Source: Melioribacter sp051488685
GTDB lineage: Bacteria > Bacteroidota > Ignavibacteria > Ignavibacteriales > Melioribacteraceae
Direction: 5' to 3'
NCBI RefSeq assembly: GCF_051488685.1
Contig: NZ_JBPSEH010000002.1
Span: 248,001 to 312,000, forward strand
DNA length: 64,000 nt
Part shown: positions 26,905 to 34,822 of the stretch, one piece after another
Numbering within the stretch: position 1 is the stretch's first letter
Layout of the letters: each line of letters opens with the position of its first letter
Position numbers and translations under genes: made by a program
The notes under the pieces: model-generated
Database searches by the model: none
Seen by the model: only the letters and a program-made list of their open reading frames with translations
Told to the model about the DNA's origin: nothing

Positions 26905-29094
26905 TTAGAGGATATGGAAGACAACTGTAAGTCCCGACATAACAATGGCGACCATACTCATTAATTTAATAAGAATGTTAAGGCTGGGACCGGAAGTATC
27001 TTTAAATGGATCGCCGACGGTATCGCCGATAACGGCTGCTTTATGAGCACTTGACCCTTTCCCACCAAGATGACCTTCTTCAATATATTTCTTTGCATTG
27101 TCCCATGCACCGCCTGAATTTGCCATAAAGATTGCTAATACGAATCCAGCACCTAAACCACCGACCAGTAATCCCATTACACCAGGCACTCCAAATATAA
27201 TTCCAGTTACAATTGGTGCAAGGATGGCGAGCATAGAAGGTAATACCATTTCGTGTTGAGCACCCTTTGTTGAAATAGCCACGCAACTTGCATAATCGGG
27301 TTCAGCTTTTCCTTCGAGAATTCCTTTAATTTCTCTGAATTGACGACGTACTTCGTCGACCATTTTACCAGCTGCTCTTCCAACGGCGTTCATCGTAAGA
27401 CCGCAGAACATGAAAGCCATCATTGAACCGATGAAAACACCAATAAGAACATTTGGATTCATCAGGTTGATATTATAGTAATTCATGAAATCCATAATAG
27501 AAGCTTTTTGCGTTTCAATTGTCGTACCGCCTATTTGTATTAAAGTTTGGCCAGCTCTAATTAAACCAATTTTCACTTCTTCAACGTAAGAAGCCAATAA
27601 AGCAAGAGCTGTTAGAGCTGCCGAACCAATAGCAAACCCTTTGCCGGTAGCAGCAGTTGTATTTCCAAGAGCATCAAGAGCGTCGGTTCTTTTACGTACT
27701 TCTGGACCAAGTCCACTCATTTCTGCATTACCGCCAGCATTATCGGCAATCGGTCCATAAGCGTCGGTTGCCAGTGTAATACCAAGGGTTGAAAGCATAC
27801 CTACCGCAGCAATACCGATACCATAAAGTCCCATGTTTATATTTGTGACATCGAATCCCGTTGCAAATAAAAATGCAAGAATAATTCCAATAGCCACTGC
27901 CAGCACAGGAATTGCAGTCGACAACATACCTACACCTAACCCAGAAATTATAACTGTAGCAGGGCCTGTTTGGGAAGAGTGTGCAATCTTTTGTGTTGGC
28001 TTATATGAATGCGAAGTATAGTACTCAGTTGCCTTACCAATAACAATACCTGTAACAAGTCCTGTTACAATTGCCCCCCAAATCCCCAGAGCATTGTCCA
28101 GACCAAGCAAATTAACAATTACAAGAGAAAATACAACAATGAGTACAGAACTGAAATTTATACCACGTGATAATGACTTCAATAGATCTTTTTGTGTTGC
28201 ATCTTCTTTTGTTCTAACGACAAAGATACCTACGATGGATAAAATAATACCGACAGCAGCTACGAGCATTGGTGCTAAAACAGCTTTCATCTGGAGTTCA
28301 GGAGCATCAACGAATGCAGCTGCTCCAAGAGCCGCGGTTGCAAGTATAGAACCGCAATACGATTCATAAAGGTCGGCACCCATTCCAGCTACATCTCCTA
28401 CATTGTCGCCGACATTATCTGCTATCGTAGCAGGATTACGCGGATCGTCTTCAGGGATACCGGCTTCAACTTTTCCTACGAGATCTGCTCCAACGTCAGC
28501 AGCTTTTGTAAAAATACCACCTCCTACTCTCGCAAAGAGAGCTTGAGTTGAAGCGCCCATTCCGAATGTTAACATAGTAGTTGTTACTACTACTAAATTG
28601 TGAGCATCGGTAGCAGCAGGGTAAGCTGTATTAAGAATCAGGAACCAGATGGATATGTCAAGCAATCCAAGACCAACAACAACAAGTCCCATTACAGCAC
28701 CACTGCGAAAAGCTACACGGAGACCTTTATTTAAAGATTCCTTCGCTGCATTTGCCGTACGTGCGGATGCATATGTCGCAGTTTTCATTCCGAAAAATCC
28801 AGATAATCCGGAGAAGAAACCGCCCGTGATAAATGCAAATGGAACCCATGGATTCTGAACATTGAAACCATAGGCAAGAATTAAAAAGATAACCATGATT
28901 ACAATGAAAAAGAGACCGACAACTTTATATTGTTGTCTTAGATAAGCCATAGCTCCCTTACGTACGTATGAAGCTATGCTTTTCATTTTGTCAGTGCCTT
29001 CGCTTTCTTTCATCATTTGTGAAAAGAAAAACCAGGCAAATCCGAGAGCTAGAATTGAGGATACAGGAACAAGCCAAAATATACTACTTACCAT
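26905..29094 (-). CDS. hppA: Membrane-bound ion-pumping pyrophosphatase
   Basis: Hydrolyses pyrophosphate and pumps H+ or Na+ across the inner membrane; 729 residues with about sixteen helices. The substrate loop GADLVGKVEAGIPEDDPRNP and DNVGDNVGDVAGMGADL are intact, as are the C-terminal GDTVGDPFKDTSGPSLNILI residues binding magnesium pyrophosphate. The segment ALGNTTAATGKGFAIGSAAL has alanine where potassium-independent enzymes carry lysine, so a potassium-dependent type is expected. Whether it moves H+ or Na+ cannot be settled by eye. It is a single-gene unit with ribosome site GGAG. Confidence 0.96.
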   Translation of the reverse strand: MVSSIFWLVPVSSILALGFAWFFFSQMMKESEGTDKMKSIASYVRKGAMAYLRQQYKVVGLFFIVIMVIFLILAYGFNVQNPWVPFAFITGGFFSGLSGFFGMKTATYASARTANAAKESLNKGLRVAFRSGAVMGLVVVGLGLLDISIWFLILNTAYPAATDAHNLVVVTTTMLTFGMGASTQALFARVGGGIFTKAADVGADLVGKVEAGIPEDDPRNPATIADNVGDNVGDVAGMGADLYESYCGSILATAALGAAAFVDAPELQMKAVLAPMLVAAVGIILSIVGIFVVRTKEDATQKDLLKSLSRGINFSSVLIVVFSLVIVNLLGLDNALGIWGAIVTGLVTGIVIGKATEYYTSHSYKPTQKIAHSSQTGPATVIISGLGVGMLSTAIPVLAVAIGIILAFLFATGFDVTNINMGLYGIGIAAVGMLSTLGITLATDAYGPIADNAGGNAEMSGLGPEVRKRTDALDALGNTTAATGKGFAIGSAALTALALLASYVEEVKIGLIRAGQTLIQIGGTTIETQKASIMDFMNYYNINLMNPNVLIGVFIGSMMAFMFCGLTMNAVGRAAGKMVDEVRRQFREIKGILEGKAEPDYASCVAISTKGAQHEMVLPSMLAILAPIVTGIIFGVPGVMGLLVGGLGAGFVLAIFMANSGGAWDNAKKYIEEGHLGGKGSSAHKAAVIGDTVGDPFKDTSGPSLNILIKLMSMVAIVMSGLTVVFHIL

Positions 29095-29307
29095 AATAAC
29101 TCCAACGATTGTTTTTAGATAAAGTTAATTCTTGATTCTCCCCCATCTTTCTATGAACCTAATTATATATTTTGGTGTTTATCATATTTTGAAAAAAATA
29201 TATTACACAAAATTATAAAAAAATTAGGATAAATTTAACTTCTTTTTTAATTCATATCATTTTTTTAGTTTGCGACTCAATATTAATTAAATTATTTAGG
29301 AGATAAA

Positions 29308-29595
29308 ATGAATTATCTGGATGAATTGAAAAACTCAAAAATTATTTTTCTCAACTTTATGAAAGGTAAATACCCTATTGAAGAAAAATCGAATCTATTC
29401 TTACGCGACCTACAATATGCAATAAAAGCATATTTTGAATCGAAGGATATAAAATTATCATACACAGAACTGGAAAAATTAGCTTACGAATTTTCTGATT
29501 ATTTAGTTACTGAAAATATTTTAAAGAAAATTTCTCACAATACGTGGTTTTTGAATTTTTTACCTTCAGATAACGTTTCAAATAATGCAGCATAA
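29308..29595 (+). CDS. Unknown 95-residue protein upstream of the Fe-S carrier gene
   Basis: It begins MNYLDELKNSKIIFLNFMKG and looks mostly helical, without signal peptide, membrane helix or cysteine. A strong ribosome site (AGGAG, five bases from the ATG) supports translation. It lies directly before an A-type Fe-S carrier and superoxide dismutase in the same direction (19-base gap), so it may belong to an oxidative-stress or Fe-S unit. I do not recognise the family. A variant -7 box TTAGTTTG is seen at 29265-29272. Confidence 0.65.
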   Translation: MNYLDELKNSKIIFLNFMKGKYPIEEKSNLFLRDLQYAIKAYFESKDIKLSYTELEKLAYEFSDYLVTENILKKISHNTWFLNFLPSDNVSNNAA

Positions 29596-29614
29596 AATTA
29601 GAAAGGAACAAAAA

Positions 29615-29968
29615 ATGACTACTGATATAAATATTAAATCAGAGATAGATATAACAGAAAAAGCAATCAATGAAGTAAACAGAATTAAAAAAGAAAATAA
29701 TATCCCGGAAAATTTTGGATTACGTGTTGGAGTTAAAGGCGGTGGATGTTCGGGATTAACTTACCAACTTGGATTCGATGCCGAACCCAAAGAAGGAGAT
29801 ACAGTAATTGAAAAAGGAGGCTTGAAATTATATGTAGATGGAAAGAGTCTCTTTTATCTAAGCGGTACAGTACTGGACTTCAGCGATGGACTCAATGGGA
29901 GAGGTTTTGTATTTAATAATCCGAATGCAAAAAAAACATGCGGTTGCGGAGAATCATTTGGAGTTTAA
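29615..29968 (+). CDS. A-type iron-sulfur carrier (IscA/ErpA/HesB family)
   Basis: Carrier delivering Fe-S clusters to apoproteins; 117 residues from the ATG at 29615, chosen because GAAAGGAAC precedes it, whereas an in-frame start ten codons earlier overlaps the previous gene. The three conserved cysteines are present, one in GVKGGGCSGLTYQL and two in TCGCGESFGV. IscA, SufA and ErpA cannot be told apart here, as no other isc or suf genes are near. Superoxide dismutase follows after one base. Confidence 0.92.
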   Translation: MTTDINIKSEIDITEKAINEVNRIKKENNIPENFGLRVGVKGGGCSGLTYQLGFDAEPKEGDTVIEKGGLKLYVDGKSLFYLSGTVLDFSDGLNGRGFVFNNPNAKKTCGCGESFGV

Positions 29969-29969
29969 G

Positions 29970-30698
29970 ATGGAACGTCGAAATTTTTTGAAGAAAGCAG
30001 GACTTTTTTCGCTTTCTCCTATCATAATTCAATCAGAAGCTTTTATAAATAAATTTAACTCAATAAATAAGAGGAGTAAAACAAAAATGAGCAAATTCGA
30101 ATTACCTGAATTACCCTATGCATTTAACGCTCTTGAACCATACATAGATGCACTCACAATGGAGATTCATCATGGTAAACACCATGGGGCTTATGTGAAT
30201 AATCTAAACAAAGCCGTTGAAGGAACCGAATACGAAGGGAAAACTCTTGAAGAATTATTTAAGAATGCATCTCAAATCCCTGCTGCTATCCGTAATAACG
30301 GAGGTGGACATTATAATCATACACTCTTCTGGCAAATAATGGGTCCAAATAAAGGCGGCGAACCAACTGGAGCTCTGGCCGATGCTATCAACGGAACTTT
30401 CGGCTCGTTCGATAAATTCAAAGAGATCTTTAATAATGCAGCAGCAACCCGTTTCGGTTCTGGTTGGGCATGGCTTGTTCTGAGCAACGGAAAATTAGTT
30501 GTAACATCGACTCCAAACCAGGATAACCCACTTATGGATGTTTCCGATGTTCAGGGCTTTCCTATTATGGGACTGGATGTATGGGAACATGCATATTATT
30601 TAAAATATCAGAACCGCAGACCCGAATATATTACAAATTGGTGGAATGTAGTTAATTGGGAAGAAATTGCCAAACGATTTGATTCAGCTAATAAATAA
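29970..30698 (+). CDS. sod: Iron/manganese superoxide dismutase with possible Tat-exported long form
   Basis: Dismutes superoxide. The catalytic part has all metal-ligand motifs: IHHGKHHGAYVNNLNK, GGGHYNHTLFW, GSGWAWLV and DVWEHAYYLKY, with the usual C-terminal NWWNVVNWEE. The reading frame begins with a 39-residue extension MERRNFLKKAGLFSLSP, which resembles a twin-arginine signal (RRNFLK). The ATG at 29970 has GGAG six bases upstream. A second in-frame ATG at 30087, starting the classical SOD sequence MSKFELPELPY, has its own GAGGAG about ten bases upstream. Both exported and cytoplasmic forms may therefore be made. Metal choice is not decided. Confidence 0.93.
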   Translation: MERRNFLKKAGLFSLSPIIIQSEAFINKFNSINKRSKTKMSKFELPELPYAFNALEPYIDALTMEIHHGKHHGAYVNNLNKAVEGTEYEGKTLEELFKNASQIPAAIRNNGGGHYNHTLFWQIMGPNKGGEPTGALADAINGTFGSFDKFKEIFNNAAATRFGSGWAWLVLSNGKLVVTSTPNQDNPLMDVSDVQGFPIMGLDVWEHAYYLKYQNRRPEYITNWWNVVNWEEIAKRFDSANK

Positions 30699-30707
30699 AG
30701 TTATTCT

Positions 30708-30739
30708 AAAAGGTCATCTCTTTATTGAGATGACCTTTT
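30708..30739. terminator. Bidirectional terminator between sod and atpC
   Basis: AAAAGGTCATCTC (30708-30720) and its complement GAGATGACCTTTT (30727-30739) form a perfect 13-bp stem with a 6-base loop, lying between convergent genes. The T-run continues to TTTTTT on the plus strand, and the atpC stop codon abuts it. Confidence 0.9.
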
Positions 30740-31141
30740 TTATAAACTTCCTGTAAATTTGAGTCTATTAATGGCACGAGCCAGAGCAGCTTCAGCTCGT
30801 TTTATATCAATATCATTTGAATGACTTCTTAATCTTTCTTTTGCCCTTTGATATGCTCCTTTAGCTCTTTCAATATCAATTTCATCTTTCGATTCAAAAC
30901 TATCGGCAAGAATTAAAACACGATTTTCGAGAACTTCGACTGTGCCGCCGCCTGTTGTAAATTCAGAAGTTAATTCACCTTGTTTAATTTTTATGCGTCC
31001 AACTTCGAATGTACTGAGAAGCGGAGCATGGTTAAAAAGAATTTGAAAGCTGCCTAATGTACCGGGTACTGTTACTGCATTGACCATCCCTTTGAAGGCT
31101 ACTTTCGAAGGTGTTATTATTTCGAGCTCAAAGTTTTTCAT
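30740..31141 (-). CDS. atpC: ATP synthase F1 subunit epsilon
   Basis: Rotor subunit that couples gamma to the c-ring and inhibits ATP hydrolysis; 133 residues. N-terminal beta sandwich begins with FELEIITPSKVAFKGMVNAV and contains GSFQILFNHAPLLSTFEVG; a two-helix C-terminal domain ends in RAEAALARAINRLK. The start overlaps the atpD stop by four bases. The other F1Fo genes are not in the window, matching the split atp arrangement of Bacteroidetes and Chlorobi relatives. Confidence 0.95.
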   Translation of the reverse strand: MKNFELEIITPSKVAFKGMVNAVTVPGTLGSFQILFNHAPLLSTFEVGRIKIKQGELTSEFTTGGGTVEVLENRVLILADSFESKDEIDIERAKGAYQRAKERLRSHSNDIDIKRAEAALARAINRLKFTGSL

Positions 31142-32550
31142 TTCTGTAATCTTTTAGCTTTTTCAACGGCTTCTTCAATTGTTCCTACATAAAGGAATGC
31201 CTGTTCTGGTAGATCGTCGTATTTACCTTCCAGTATTTCCTTGAAGCTTCGAATAGTATCCTCCAGTTTAACATATTTGCCTGGAGTACCGGTAAATTGT
31301 TCTGCCACATGGAAAGGCTGACTGAGAAATCTTTGAATTCTCCTTGCGCGTCTTACAATTGTTTTATCTTCTTCGGATAATTCATCCATTCCAAGGATAT
31401 TAATAATATCCTGCAAATCTTTGTATGACTGTAATATTTCTTTTACCTGTTGAGCAACACTGTAGTGCTCCCAGCCAACAATATCAGGTTGAAGTATTCT
31501 CGAAGTTGAATCGAGTGGGTCTACAGCAGGATAGATACCGAGTTCAGCAATTTGACGACTTAGTACAGTAGTTGCATCGAGGTGAGAGAATGCTGTGGCT
31601 GGTGCAGGGTCTGTCAGGTCGTCTGCAGGGACATAGATTGCCTGGACAGAAGTAATTGATCCTTTTGACGTAGAAGTAATGCGCTCTTGCAGTTCACCCA
31701 TTTCCGTTGCAAGATTGGGTTGATATCCTACAGCAGAAGGCATACGCCCTAACAGAGCAGAAACCTCGGAACCAGCTTGAGTAAATCGGAAAATATTGTC
31801 GATAAAGAGAAGAACGTCTCTGCCTTCCTCATCACGGAAATATTCTGCGATTGTCAGCCCCGTTAATCCAACTCTTAATCGAGCTCCTGGTGGCTCGTTC
31901 ATCTGACCAAATATAAGGGCAGTTTTAGATAAAACGCCTGATTCTTTCATTTCAAGCCACAAATCGTTGCCTTCACGTGTTCTTTCTCCAACACCTGCAA
32001 AAACAGAATAACCGCCATGTTGCTTTGCAATATTATGTATTAATTCTTGAATAATAACTGTTTTTCCTACTCCCGCTCCGCCGAATAATCCTGTCTTGCC
32101 ACCTTTAGTATAAGGTTCTAATAAGTCAATGACCTTGATGCCTGTTTCAAACATTTCCTGCTTTGTAGATAGATTTTCAAATTTTGGTGCGTGGCGGTGA
32201 ATCGGGTATCTTTTATCAGATTTAATTTCACCAAGTCCATCAATTCCTTCGCCAATAACGTTGATTAATCTACCCAGAGTCTCTGGTCCAACGGGGACAG
32301 AAATCGGGTTGCCGGTATCGTAAGCTTTCATTCCCCTTACAAGACCGTCAGTTGTATCCATTGCAACTGTTCTAACGCGACTTTCTCCTAAATGCTGCTG
32401 AACTTCAACAATAAGTTCTTCTTCCTGACCTTCCAGATTGGTACGGGGTATTTTAATTGCGTTATAAATTTCTGGTAAATGTCCGTCCTCAAAATCGATG
32501 TCGACGACAGGACCGATAACCTGAACGATAATTCCTTCTTTCAAAGCCAT
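31138..32550 (-). CDS. atpD: ATP synthase F1 subunit beta
   Basis: Catalytic subunit of F1; 470 residues. The P-loop is GGAGVGKTV, the catalytic glutamate lies in GVGERTREGNDLW, and the Walker B region is VLLFIDNIFRFTQAGSEVSA, with the family signature PAVDPLDSTSR later. It begins the two-gene atpDC unit; the 237 bases upstream hold no recognised gene. Confidence 0.98.
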   Translation of the reverse strand: MALKEGIIVQVIGPVVDIDFEDGHLPEIYNAIKIPRTNLEGQEEELIVEVQQHLGESRVRTVAMDTTDGLVRGMKAYDTGNPISVPVGPETLGRLINVIGEGIDGLGEIKSDKRYPIHRHAPKFENLSTKQEMFETGIKVIDLLEPYTKGGKTGLFGGAGVGKTVIIQELIHNIAKQHGGYSVFAGVGERTREGNDLWLEMKESGVLSKTALIFGQMNEPPGARLRVGLTGLTIAEYFRDEEGRDVLLFIDNIFRFTQAGSEVSALLGRMPSAVGYQPNLATEMGELQERITSTSKGSITSVQAIYVPADDLTDPAPATAFSHLDATTVLSRQIAELGIYPAVDPLDSTSRILQPDIVGWEHYSVAQQVKEILQSYKDLQDIINILGMDELSEEDKTIVRRARRIQRFLSQPFHVAEQFTGTPGKYVKLEDTIRSFKEILEGKYDDLPEQAFLYVGTIEEAVEKAKRLQK

Positions 32551-32787
32551 TTTATTTTCTACCTATTTTGAAAAATTTTGATGTTAAAATTAGTAAGAAT
32601 CCATCTAAATTCCAAAAAAGAATGATATTGAAGAGAGTATTACTAATTTAATTTCTGTAAAGAAAAACTATGATTATTACTCTTATTAACAAAAACAAAG
32701 TAAGTATTACTCTTAAATTTATTGAATTAATCTCTTTAATGAGTTGAATTGAATTTGTAAGTCGTTATGTTGAAAAGAAGTTTTTCA

Positions 32788-33087
32788 TTATAAATTTGTA
32801 CCGAAGGCCGGAGTCGAACCTGCCTGCCGGCAGGCAGGCCGGCACGGGGTTTGAACAATTTTTTTCAAATATTCTTTCCCACTTCCTCCTTTAAGATACT
32901 TTTCCCTTTTCCTTGCTTCCGGTCTGCTTTTACATTCTTCTAAGTAAATAATCTCAAAAGGTCGGTATGGCGATGTGGTTTTGTTTTTTCCTCTGTTATG
33001 TTCTGAGAGTCTTCTTTGTGGATTATCTGTTATTCCAACATAAATATAATTTCTCTTTAAACTCGATATGGCATAGACATAATACAT
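32788..33087 (-). CDS. GIY-YIG nuclease family protein next to tRNA-Leu
   Basis: The compact domain runs from MYYVYAISSLKRNYIYVGIT to about residue 79, matching small single-domain GIY-YIG proteins: VYA...YVG in place of GIY-YIG, QRRLSEHN with the arginine, and EARKREKYLKGG with the glutamate. The ATG at 33087 begins this domain; an upstream extension would be read from the tRNA. The last 20 residues (TPCRPACRQAGSTPAFGTNL) are encoded by a second, palindrome-interrupted copy of the tRNA-Leu 3' end, so the original C-terminus may have differed. Activity is unproven; the site beside a tRNA suggests a mobile or tRNA-associated gene. Confidence 0.8.
   Translation of the reverse strand: MYYVYAISSLKRNYIYVGITDNPQRRLSEHNRGKNKTTSPYRPFEIIYLEECKSRPEARKREKYLKGGSGKEYLKKIVQTPCRPACRQAGSTPAFGTNL
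32795..32852 (-). repeat. Partial second copy of the tRNA-Leu 3' end
   Basis: The 38 bases at 33106-33143 (the tRNA 3' half of acceptor, T arm and part of the variable arm, plus 4 flanking bases) recur here in the same orientation. After CGAACC the copy is broken by 20 extra bases forming a palindrome. The copies lie 311 bases apart and flank the GIY-YIG gene. The copy cannot form a tRNA. Confidence 0.9.
32819..32838. repeat. Perfect 20-bp GC-rich palindrome in the tRNA copy
   Basis: CCTGCCTGCCGGCAGGCAGG equals its own reverse complement. It has split the tRNA-Leu copy, with CC repeated at its border like a target duplication. When translated it gives the PACRQAG-type peptide that I recall from palindromic repeats inserted in genes of several uncultivated bacterial groups. 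I saw it only once in this window. Confidence 0.85.
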
Positions 33088-33109
33088 TTGGTGGACTTTT
33101 TTTATTTTG

Positions 33110-33196
33110 TACCGAAGGCCGGAGTCGAACCGGCACGGGGTTTTGAGCCCCACTGGATTTTGAGTCCAGCGCGTCTACCAATTCCGCCACTTCGGC
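33110..33196 (-). tRNA. tRNA-Leu (CAA)
   Basis: An 87-base class II tRNA on the minus strand. The acceptor GCCGAAG pairs with CTTCGGT (one G-U pair). The D arm GGCGGAATTGGTAGACGC, anticodon loop CTCAAAA within stem CTGGA/TCCAG (anticodon CAA), a long variable arm (GGGGCTCAAAACCCC), and T arm GCCGGTTCGACTCCGGC are all present. CCA is not encoded. Confidence 0.95.
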
Positions 33197-33256
33197 ACTT
33201 TTATTTGAAATGGCTCTGCAAAATTAATCGTTACACCAATCAGTATCAAGTCAATT

Positions 33257-33985
33257 TTACTTTTTATCAAATAATCGCCCCAAATACTCACTCATCAGCC
33301 TGTTCCATCCTTCCCAGCCATTTGGTACATCTTTCCTAATATCAAGGAGATGTTCGATGTTTTTCATCCTGAATATTGAGGAGATCTCCAAGTTTTCGCG
33401 CAGCGATAAATCACTTTCGATTACTCCGAAGATAAAATTTATCTTTTCTATGGGATCCAGATATTTTCTATCGGATAAATTCGGCAGGTAATCAAACGGA
33501 TTATTAAAATAACAATCTTCGTCGTAGTAGCCTATAATAAACTGCTTGATATCATAAAAACCGTTTATAGATATCATTACCGAGATCAGTTCGGGATGCT
33601 TGAGCGAAAGGTTGAGTGCATGATAGCCTCCGAAATCAATTCCTCCTACTATCACTCTCATTTTTCCCGTATCATATTTTGAAAATTCGATTACGTCTTT
33701 GATTAAAGTATTTTCATACAAAATCTGTCTCTTAACCCTTTCTGAAGGATGAACAGAAAAATTATACCAACTTTCTTCGTCAATTGTATCGGGACAGTAG
33801 ACTTTAATAAATCTTCTTTCGATTAAACTTTCTAAGGCAGTAATCATACCATTGTCTTTGCAATCGTAAAAATGCCCTTTCTTGTGTGGAAACAATATTA
33901 CTGGTTCTCCAAATTCTCCAAAAACCAACATTTCCAGGTCCCTTTTAAGGAATTGCGAATACCATTTATGATATGTTTCTTCCAT
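33257..33985 (-). CDS. Esterase-family alpha/beta-hydrolase-like protein lacking catalytic residues
   Basis: 242 residues, no signal peptide, with the overall plan of the esterase D-like family. Where active members have GxSxGG, this protein has GGIDFGGYHALN (114-125), so the nucleophile serine is aspartate 117. Near the C-terminus the usual HDW of such proteins corresponds to NGW (DVPNGWEGW, about 219-227), so the catalytic histidine also seems lost. The structural glycines remain and the frame is intact, suggesting a non-enzymatic protein under selection, not a decaying gene. It is a lone gene with a TATATTTG box 23 bases upstream. Confidence 0.7.
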   Translation of the reverse strand: MEETYHKWYSQFLKRDLEMLVFGEFGEPVILFPHKKGHFYDCKDNGMITALESLIERRFIKVYCPDTIDEESWYNFSVHPSERVKRQILYENTLIKDVIEFSKYDTGKMRVIVGGIDFGGYHALNLSLKHPELISVMISINGFYDIKQFIIGYYDEDCYFNNPFDYLPNLSDRKYLDPIEKINFIFGVIESDLSLRENLEISSIFRMKNIEHLLDIRKDVPNGWEGWNRLMSEYLGRLFDKK

Positions 33986-34007
33986 CAGAAATCCTTAAAT
34001 TACCATA

Positions 34008-34015
34008 CAAATATA
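34008..34015 (-). promoter_or_regulatory. Putative -7 box of the pseudo-esterase gene
   Basis: TATATTTG on the minus strand matches TAnnTTTG, 23 bases upstream of the ATG. The -33 part is not clear. Confidence 0.35.
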
Positions 34016-34033
34016 ATCGATAATGTTATTTTA

Positions 34034-34822
34034 ATGAAAATACAGTTAATCATTATCTTTCTACTTGCATTAAGTTTGTCATACAGTCAGGTGCTGGAAA
34101 GCAATTGGGTTAACATTGCTGACACGGATACACATAAAATTTTCGTTGATACTACATCATTAAAAAATGTATCGGACAATATTACAGTTATTTATATGGA
34201 GTATTTCCCGGTTTCACACAAAATAAACGGAGTTGACGTAATTTATCTAAAAACTCAAACACTTTTTGACGTCGCTGCCGGTAGAGGCACTATAATTGGA
34301 AGGCTCTATTACGATAAACAGATGAAGTTGATTACAGACAATAATTTAAGAAGTCTTTTACCTTCTGACATAATTTCTATTGTAATTGATTCCAACGAAG
34401 TAATGAAAAAAGTATATGAATATTGTCTCGATCGACTTGGAATTACGCCGGCTAAAGTAAAAAAGAAAGCAGCACGCCTTTTTACTGACGAAAATGTATT
34501 ACCTCCTATTGCACCATTTGAGTCAGACAGTCAGGAAGTAATTGAAGAGAAACCGAAGGAAGTGAGCAGTTCAATAAAGGAAAATAAAATTTCTAAATAT
34601 ATTTTCGAAGCCGATGGTAAATACGTAATACAGGTTTCAGCATGGCGTAGCAAAACGAAAGCAGAAAATGTTGCCAGTGATCTCAAAAGAGATGGACACA
34701 ATGCCTTTGTGCTAAAAGTTGATATCCCTGGAAAAGGTACCTGGTATCGTGTAAGAATTGGAAACTTTGAATCTGTTCAAGAAGCGGAAGATTACATCAG
34801 AAAAAATCCTAATATTTTTTAG
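34034..34822 (+). CDS. Exported SPOR-domain protein
   Basis: 262 residues from the ATG at 34034, where signal peptide MKIQLIIIFLLALSLSYSQ begins; the longer open frame upstream lies over the neighbouring gene and is not used. Residues about 25-120 (SNWVNIADTDTHKIFVDTTS) resemble a surface-adhesin E-like domain. A linker rich in Glu, Pro and Lys follows. The C-terminal 75 residues are a SPOR domain (KYVIQVSAWRSKTKAENVAS and TWYRVRIGNFESVQEAEDYI), which binds denuded glycan strands of peptidoglycan, often at division sites. The stop overlaps the converging acyl-CoA ligase stop by four bases. Confidence 0.82.
   Translation: MKIQLIIIFLLALSLSYSQVLESNWVNIADTDTHKIFVDTTSLKNVSDNITVIYMEYFPVSHKINGVDVIYLKTQTLFDVAAGRGTIIGRLYYDKQMKLITDNNLRSLLPSDIISIVIDSNEVMKKVYEYCLDRLGITPAKVKKKAARLFTDENVLPPIAPFESDSQEVIEEKPKEVSSSIKENKISKYIFEADGKYVIQVSAWRSKTKAENVASDLKRDGHNAFVLKVDIPGKGTWYRVRIGNFESVQEAEDYIRKNPNIF

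Noticed and set aside
26666..26908. 80-codon open frame on the plus strand after nuoN
   Set aside because: It has no ribosome site, is AT-rich low-complexity sequence and runs through the hppA terminator.
33088..33339. 83-codon plus-strand frame over tRNA-Leu
   Set aside because: It reads the antisense of the tRNA and of the hydrolase gene end; no start signal.
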